Source: Microbulbifer harenosus (GTDB lineage: Bacteria; Pseudomonadota; Gammaproteobacteria; Pseudomonadales; Cellvibrionaceae). From it: DNA of 64,000 nucleotides. Position numbers and translations under genes: made by a program. Shown here one piece after another: positions 60,356-64,000 of this stretch; positions within the stretch are counted from its first letter, which is position 1, and every line of letters begins with the position of its first letter. Below the pieces are notes generated by a model. The model saw only the letters and a list, made by a program, of their open reading frames with translations. It was not told the origin of the DNA and did not search any database. Location of the stretch: NCBI RefSeq assembly GCF_005771435.1, contig NZ_VANI01000018.1:124001-188000 (forward strand), given 5' to 3'.

Positions 60356-61275
60356 ATCAAAACCATCAAATGGTTACTAATAAACTACAGAGCGTATTCC
60401 AGCCAGGGTTTACGCAAAAGAGGCATGATCTATCTGCACCCCAATCACACTGTCCGACTGAAACACAAACTGGCTCAACCCAGCTCCCCCTGCCTGAGGG
60501 CGTAAAACTACCGTACCAAGTAGGCTCGGAAAAATTTCAGATTGGAAAACGTATTTATATTTTTATGTAGATTGCATGAGCCCAGACGGCACCCACGAAG
60601 CTCAGTGGGTAAGAGATTTTTCGGGATTGGTTACCCTGCCCAAGATTACCTTTCCAACACTAACTACGCGTCGAGGATAGGCGCAGTTGAATTGCCCGCC
60701 ACCAACATTAGCAAACACCTTTCTACTCCCTCCCCGGGGGCGCAGGCAAAATCGCAATTACAAGTGATACAAATATACCAGTTAGCTCGCCGGGGCTTCA
60801 GAGTACAAAGGTAGCGACCGAATAGAGAATAAATAATTCAACAAAGCCTGCCTGCTCGGATTATTCACTTCCGAACGCGCGCCATGCGTCGGCTAGCTTT
60901 TGATTCCCGGTGTACCAACCCCAATTGCTGAACAAACGCTGGCCCTCTGATACCAGCGAAAATTTTCGACGATCCAGATAAAGCCAAAAACGTTTATCTG
61001 GTTTGCAAAAGTGAAATCCTAGTGACGCCAGTTTGCAACAAAACCTTCGCACAGCCCACATGGAGATGCAACAGCGGAAACACCACAAGTAGCGGCTTCA
61101 AGGCCTTCTAGTCAACGGAACATTCCAGTAATTCAAGATTGTCTATCAACGATGTCCGAAGAGGTCTTCTGGAACCAGCGCGAGCCTCCGCGCTGGTGTT
61201 CCGTTGTTAAAAAAGCCCGTAGAAAAAGTATTGGCGAACCCAGAACGTAAACCAAAGAGCTTAGTAAGGGAAGTA
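60356..61275. other. Long non-coding gap between halogenase and PKS
   Basis: 920 bases with lower GC than the neighbours. A 75-codon minus-strand frame (60861-61088) has odd composition and no recognisable homology. A near-perfect inverted repeat, GGAACCAGCGCG at 61171-61182 and CGCGCTGGTGTTCC at 61189-61202, could be a transcription or attenuation signal 75 bases before the PKS start. It presumably contains both divergent promoters. Confidence 0.5.
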
Positions 61276-64000
61276 ATGAGCGATTCTTATACTCAACTAG
61301 AACCACGCGGTAACGATCACAACATTATGGAAAACGACATTGCGATTGTAGGCATGTCCTGCCGGTTACCGGGTAACGTCAACAACCCGGAATCATTCTT
61401 TGCGTTTCTTCTGGATGGCGGCGATGGAATTGTTGAGGTCCCTGGCGACCGGTGGGAAAATAGCGCCTACTACGATCAGGACAAAGACAAGCCGAACAAG
61501 ATGTATGTCAATCAAGGCGGCTTCATTAAGAATATAGATCTATTCGATCCACAATTTTTCGGAATCTCGCCAAAGGAAGCACCCCATTTAGACCCGCAGC
61601 ATCGCTGGTTGCTTGAGCTGGCGTACGAAGTATTTGAAAACGCAGGCATGAAAGCCTCAGAACTGAAGGGAAGTAATACGGCAGTCTATATTGGGCAGTT
61701 CATGCACGATTACGAGCAGGTACAGCTTTCCTCATCAGCGCATAAATTGATGACTAGCCACTCGGCTACCGGGCCGTCAATGACACTGACAGCTAACCGA
61801 ATTTCCTACACCTTCGACTTTACCGGGCCAAGTGTATCTCTCGATACCGCCTGTTCATCATCGCTCGTTGCTCTGGATCTGGCATGTAAAGCGATTCTTA
61901 CCGGTGATAGTGATATGGCTATTGCCGGCGGCGTAAATATTCTATTACGCCCCGAACTTACCATGTCGATATGTAAAGCCTCCATGTTGTCACCAGACTG
62001 TCGTTGCAAAAGCTTCGACGCGGCAGCCAATGGCTATGTGCGCAGTGAAGGTGCCGGATTGGTACTGCTTAAAAAACGCGAGGCAGCCGAGCGAGACGGT
62101 GACAATATTCTCGCCGTTATTAAGGCGACGGGAGTGAACCAGGATGGGCAAACAATCGGAATTACCGTTCCCAACGGGGAATCACAAAAAGCACTATTGA
62201 AAAAGTCATTACAGAGAGCAGGCCTCTCACCGAGCACTATTCAGTATGCCGAAGCACACGGCACCGGAACAGCGGTTGGAGACCCAATTGAGGTAAATGC
62301 CCTGGGGGAAGTACTGGGCGATCGGTCTATTGATACTCCGAGTTGTGTCGTGGGTTCTGTGAAAAGCAATATTGGCCATAGTGAAGCTACCGCAGGGGTG
62401 GCGGGCCTGATGAAAACGGTCATGGCCATGCGTGCCGGCCGTATCCCGCAGAATATTCATTACCATACGCCAAACCCGGCCATCGACCTTGAGAAACTCA
62501 ATGTACGAATAGCCGATAAGCAGATAGATTGGCCAGACACTGACGGGCAGCCTCGACGAGCGATGGTAAATTCATTCGGCTTTGGGGGCACAAATGCTAA
62601 CGTGATTCTACAGCAGGCGCCCGCCATAAAGCCGGCGCCGGCCACCCAGGCTCCCGTGGTGAATGGTGAAATCAAGCTTCTACTGATAAGTCATAAAACT
62701 GAAAGCGGCTTGAAGCAGCAAGCACAAAAGATGGCTGGCTATCTTCAGCAGGACTTGCTTGATAGGGACGACGCCGACGCATTGCTACACCATGTCTGCT
62801 ACACCTCCGCCATCAAACGCGAGCATTTCAAGCATCGCCTGGTAGTTAGCGGCGATAGCGTGTCAGCGATGATCGCTGGCCTCGAAGATTTTGTCGAAGG
62901 CCGGGCATCCGGCAGTTACATACAATCGCCTGCGGAAGAAAGTCCAGCGAAAAAGCCCTGCTTCGTATTTTCGGGGATGGGCCCACAATGGTCGGGTATG
63001 GGGCGCAGGCTTTATCAGAGTGAACCCGTTTACCGTGCAGCATTGGACCGCTGCAGCGAAGCGCTCTCTCACTATACCGGCTGGTCGCTTGTCGATGCCA
63101 TTTTTAACAGCCAGGATCAGGAAGAGATCCATCAGACCTGCATCGCTCAACCGGCGATATTTGCAACCCAGGTGGCACTGTCAGAGCTACTCGCCTCATG
63201 GGGAATTGAAGCTGGCTGCATCGTCGGTCACAGCGCTGGGGAAGTCGGTGCGGCCTATATTGCCGGCGCGCTCAGTTTTGATGACGCAATTAAAGTCATA
63301 TATCACCGCAGCCAACTGCAACACACCACCGAAGGTATGGGGAAAATGCTCGCGGTGGGGTTGAGCGAAGCGAATTTGGTGCCCTATCTTGCCGGATTAG
63401 ACGAGAAAGTTTCCATTGCCGCTGTAAATAGTGAAGAGGCTATTACCCTCGCGGGTGATGCTGAAGCACTCGCGCGCATCGCGGAGCAGCTGGATGAACA
63501 AGGCATCTTTGCGCGCTTCCTGAGCGTCGGCGTACCTTATCACAGTCCGGTTATGGACCAGTTGAAAGCGCCTTTGCAGGAAGCTCTCACCGGTATAGTG
63601 GTACATACGCCAACTACACCACTGTATTCCAGCGTCAGCGCCAAGCCTACATGCGAAGGCGATTGGGGTGCGGCATACTGGCCGGAAAATGTGCGTGAAC
63701 CGGTGCGCTTTAAAGATGCCATAGAGAATATCTTTAACGATGGATATACAACATTCATTGAAATATCCCCGCACCCTACGCTGATCAGCTCCATTACTTC
63801 CTCCCTGAAGCAATGCCGTGTTGTATCAACCTTGAACCGCAAGCATGCCGATGACGTCATCCTGCAACATACTCTCGCAGCCATGCATGCGAAAGGTATT
63901 TTGGTAAATTGGTCCGCGCTTTACCCCAATGCCGGTTGTTTAATGCCTTTGCCAAACTACGTCTGGCAACACGCGAGCTACTGGAGCGAGGCGGATGACG
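61276..64000 (+). CDS. Type I polyketide synthase (KS-AT...), partial
   Basis: The first about 908 residues of a modular or iterative polyketide synthase, continuing past the right edge. The ketosynthase (about 20-445) has the active-site cysteine in DTACSSSLVALD, histidines in EAHGTGTAVGDP and SNIGHSEATAG, and ends MVNSFGFGGTNANVIL. After a linker the acyltransferase (about 560-860) begins CFVFSGMGPQWSGMGR, with the nucleophile serine in VGHSAGEVGAA and a specificity region VGVPYHSPVMD, neither the malonyl HAFH nor the methylmalonyl YASH form. There is no N-terminal loading domain. The ATG lies after AAGGGAAGTA. Probably the first gene of a biosynthetic cluster. Confidence 0.92.
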   Translation, partial: MSDSYTQLEPRGNDHNIMENDIAIVGMSCRLPGNVNNPESFFAFLLDGGDGIVEVPGDRWENSAYYDQDKDKPNKMYVNQGGFIKNIDLFDPQFFGISPKEAPHLDPQHRWLLELAYEVFENAGMKASELKGSNTAVYIGQFMHDYEQVQLSSSAHKLMTSHSATGPSMTLTANRISYTFDFTGPSVSLDTACSSSLVALDLACKAILTGDSDMAIAGGVNILLRPELTMSICKASMLSPDCRCKSFDAAANGYVRSEGAGLVLLKKREAAERDGDNILAVIKATGVNQDGQTIGITVPNGESQKALLKKSLQRAGLSPSTIQYAEAHGTGTAVGDPIEVNALGEVLGDRSIDTPSCVVGSVKSNIGHSEATAGVAGLMKTVMAMRAGRIPQNIHYHTPNPAIDLEKLNVRIADKQIDWPDTDGQPRRAMVNSFGFGGTNANVILQQAPAIKPAPATQAPVVNGEIKLLLISHKTESGLKQQAQKMAGYLQQDLLDRDDADALLHHVCYTSAIKREHFKHRLVVSGDSVSAMIAGLEDFVEGRASGSYIQSPAEESPAKKPCFVFSGMGPQWSGMGRRLYQSEPVYRAALDRCSEALSHYTGWSLVDAIFNSQDQEEIHQTCIAQPAIFATQVALSELLASWGIEAGCIVGHSAGEVGAAYIAGALSFDDAIKVIYHRSQLQHTTEGMGKMLAVGLSEANLVPYLAGLDEKVSIAAVNSEEAITLAGDAEALARIAEQLDEQGIFARFLSVGVPYHSPVMDQLKAPLQEALTGIVVHTPTTPLYSSVSAKPTCEGDWGAAYWPENVREPVRFKDAIENIFNDGYTTFIEISPHPTLISSITSSLKQCRVVSTLNRKHADDVILQHTLAAMHAKGILVNWSALYPNAGCLMPLPNYVWQHASYWSEADD

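Noticed and set aside
60861..61088. A 75-codon minus-strand frame in the halogenase/PKS gap
   Set aside because: Trp/Cys/Phe-rich without homology or a clear start signal; kept only as a note in the gap description.

Overview
The window looks like a chromosomal segment of a marine or estuarine polysaccharide-degrading gammaproteobacterium of the Cellvibrionales type (Microbulbifer/Saccharophagus/Cellvibrio-like). This is inferred from GC-rich coding DNA, secreted glycoside hydrolases joined to C-terminal CBM2 modules by long polyserine linkers, a large TonB-dependent receptor, and many lipoprotein or secreted GH13 enzymes. I see no rRNA, tRNA, CRISPR array, transposase or phage gene.

Layout. 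(1) 1-14352, a mannan/hemicellulose locus: sodium:solute symporter (cut by the left edge), LacI regulator, AGE-family mannose isomerase/epimerase, phosphomannomutase ManB, TonB-dependent receptor, GDP-mannose pyrophosphatase NudK, GH74 xyloglucanase-CBM2 and GH5 mannanase-CBM2. Five copies of one LacI-type operator (core AACCGGTT) tie the symporter, regulator, AGE gene and receptor together. (2) 14732-21341: a GH3 beta-glucosidase fused to an SGNH/GDSL hydrolase, and two MFS sugar transporters. (3) 21683-27701, ordinary accessory genes: a HipBA module, a GFA-domain protein, a spermidine-synthase-like protein, DUF2986 and other small proteins, a protein with a Cys/Gly-rich tail, and a TetR/HPP pair with tandem operators. 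(4) 27911-38017: starch genes (three GH13 enzymes and a GH31 alpha-glucosidase) and a DUF3014 protein. (5) 38083-46542: ten tightly packed minus-strand genes that look like one operon. They encode a thermostable-hemolysin-family protein, AMP-ligase, heme-oxygenase-like diiron enzyme, SDR, TPR protein, QseBC/PmrAB-like two-component pair, cupredoxin, FTR1 iron permease and a predicted outer-membrane protein. A PmrA/QseB-type box lies just upstream. (6) 46653-57682, a second starch block: a three-gene operon with a giant 1883-residue protein (starch-binding-like modules, PQQ-type sugar dehydrogenase propeller, four CXXCH heme motifs, DUF1587-1588-1592-type domains), a Tat-exported DUF1552 partner and a lipoprotein GH13 amylase, then a paralogous GH13 lipoprotein. 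MalT-like boxes precede the main starch transcription units. (7) 57934-64000: a tandem universal stress protein, a flavin-dependent tryptophan-halogenase-family protein, and divergently the start of a type I polyketide synthase (KS-AT) cut by the right edge.

How it fits together. Extracellular GH5, GH74 and GH3 enzymes release oligosaccharides that the receptor and inner-membrane transporters can import. AGE isomerase, ManB and NudK interconvert mannose, mannose phosphates and GDP-mannose. The GH13/GH31 set breaks starch down to glucose. The giant heme/quinoprotein operon suggests an additional oxidative, electron-transferring route at the starch surface. That operon and the ten-gene iron-linked operon are the most promising candidates for undescribed biology.
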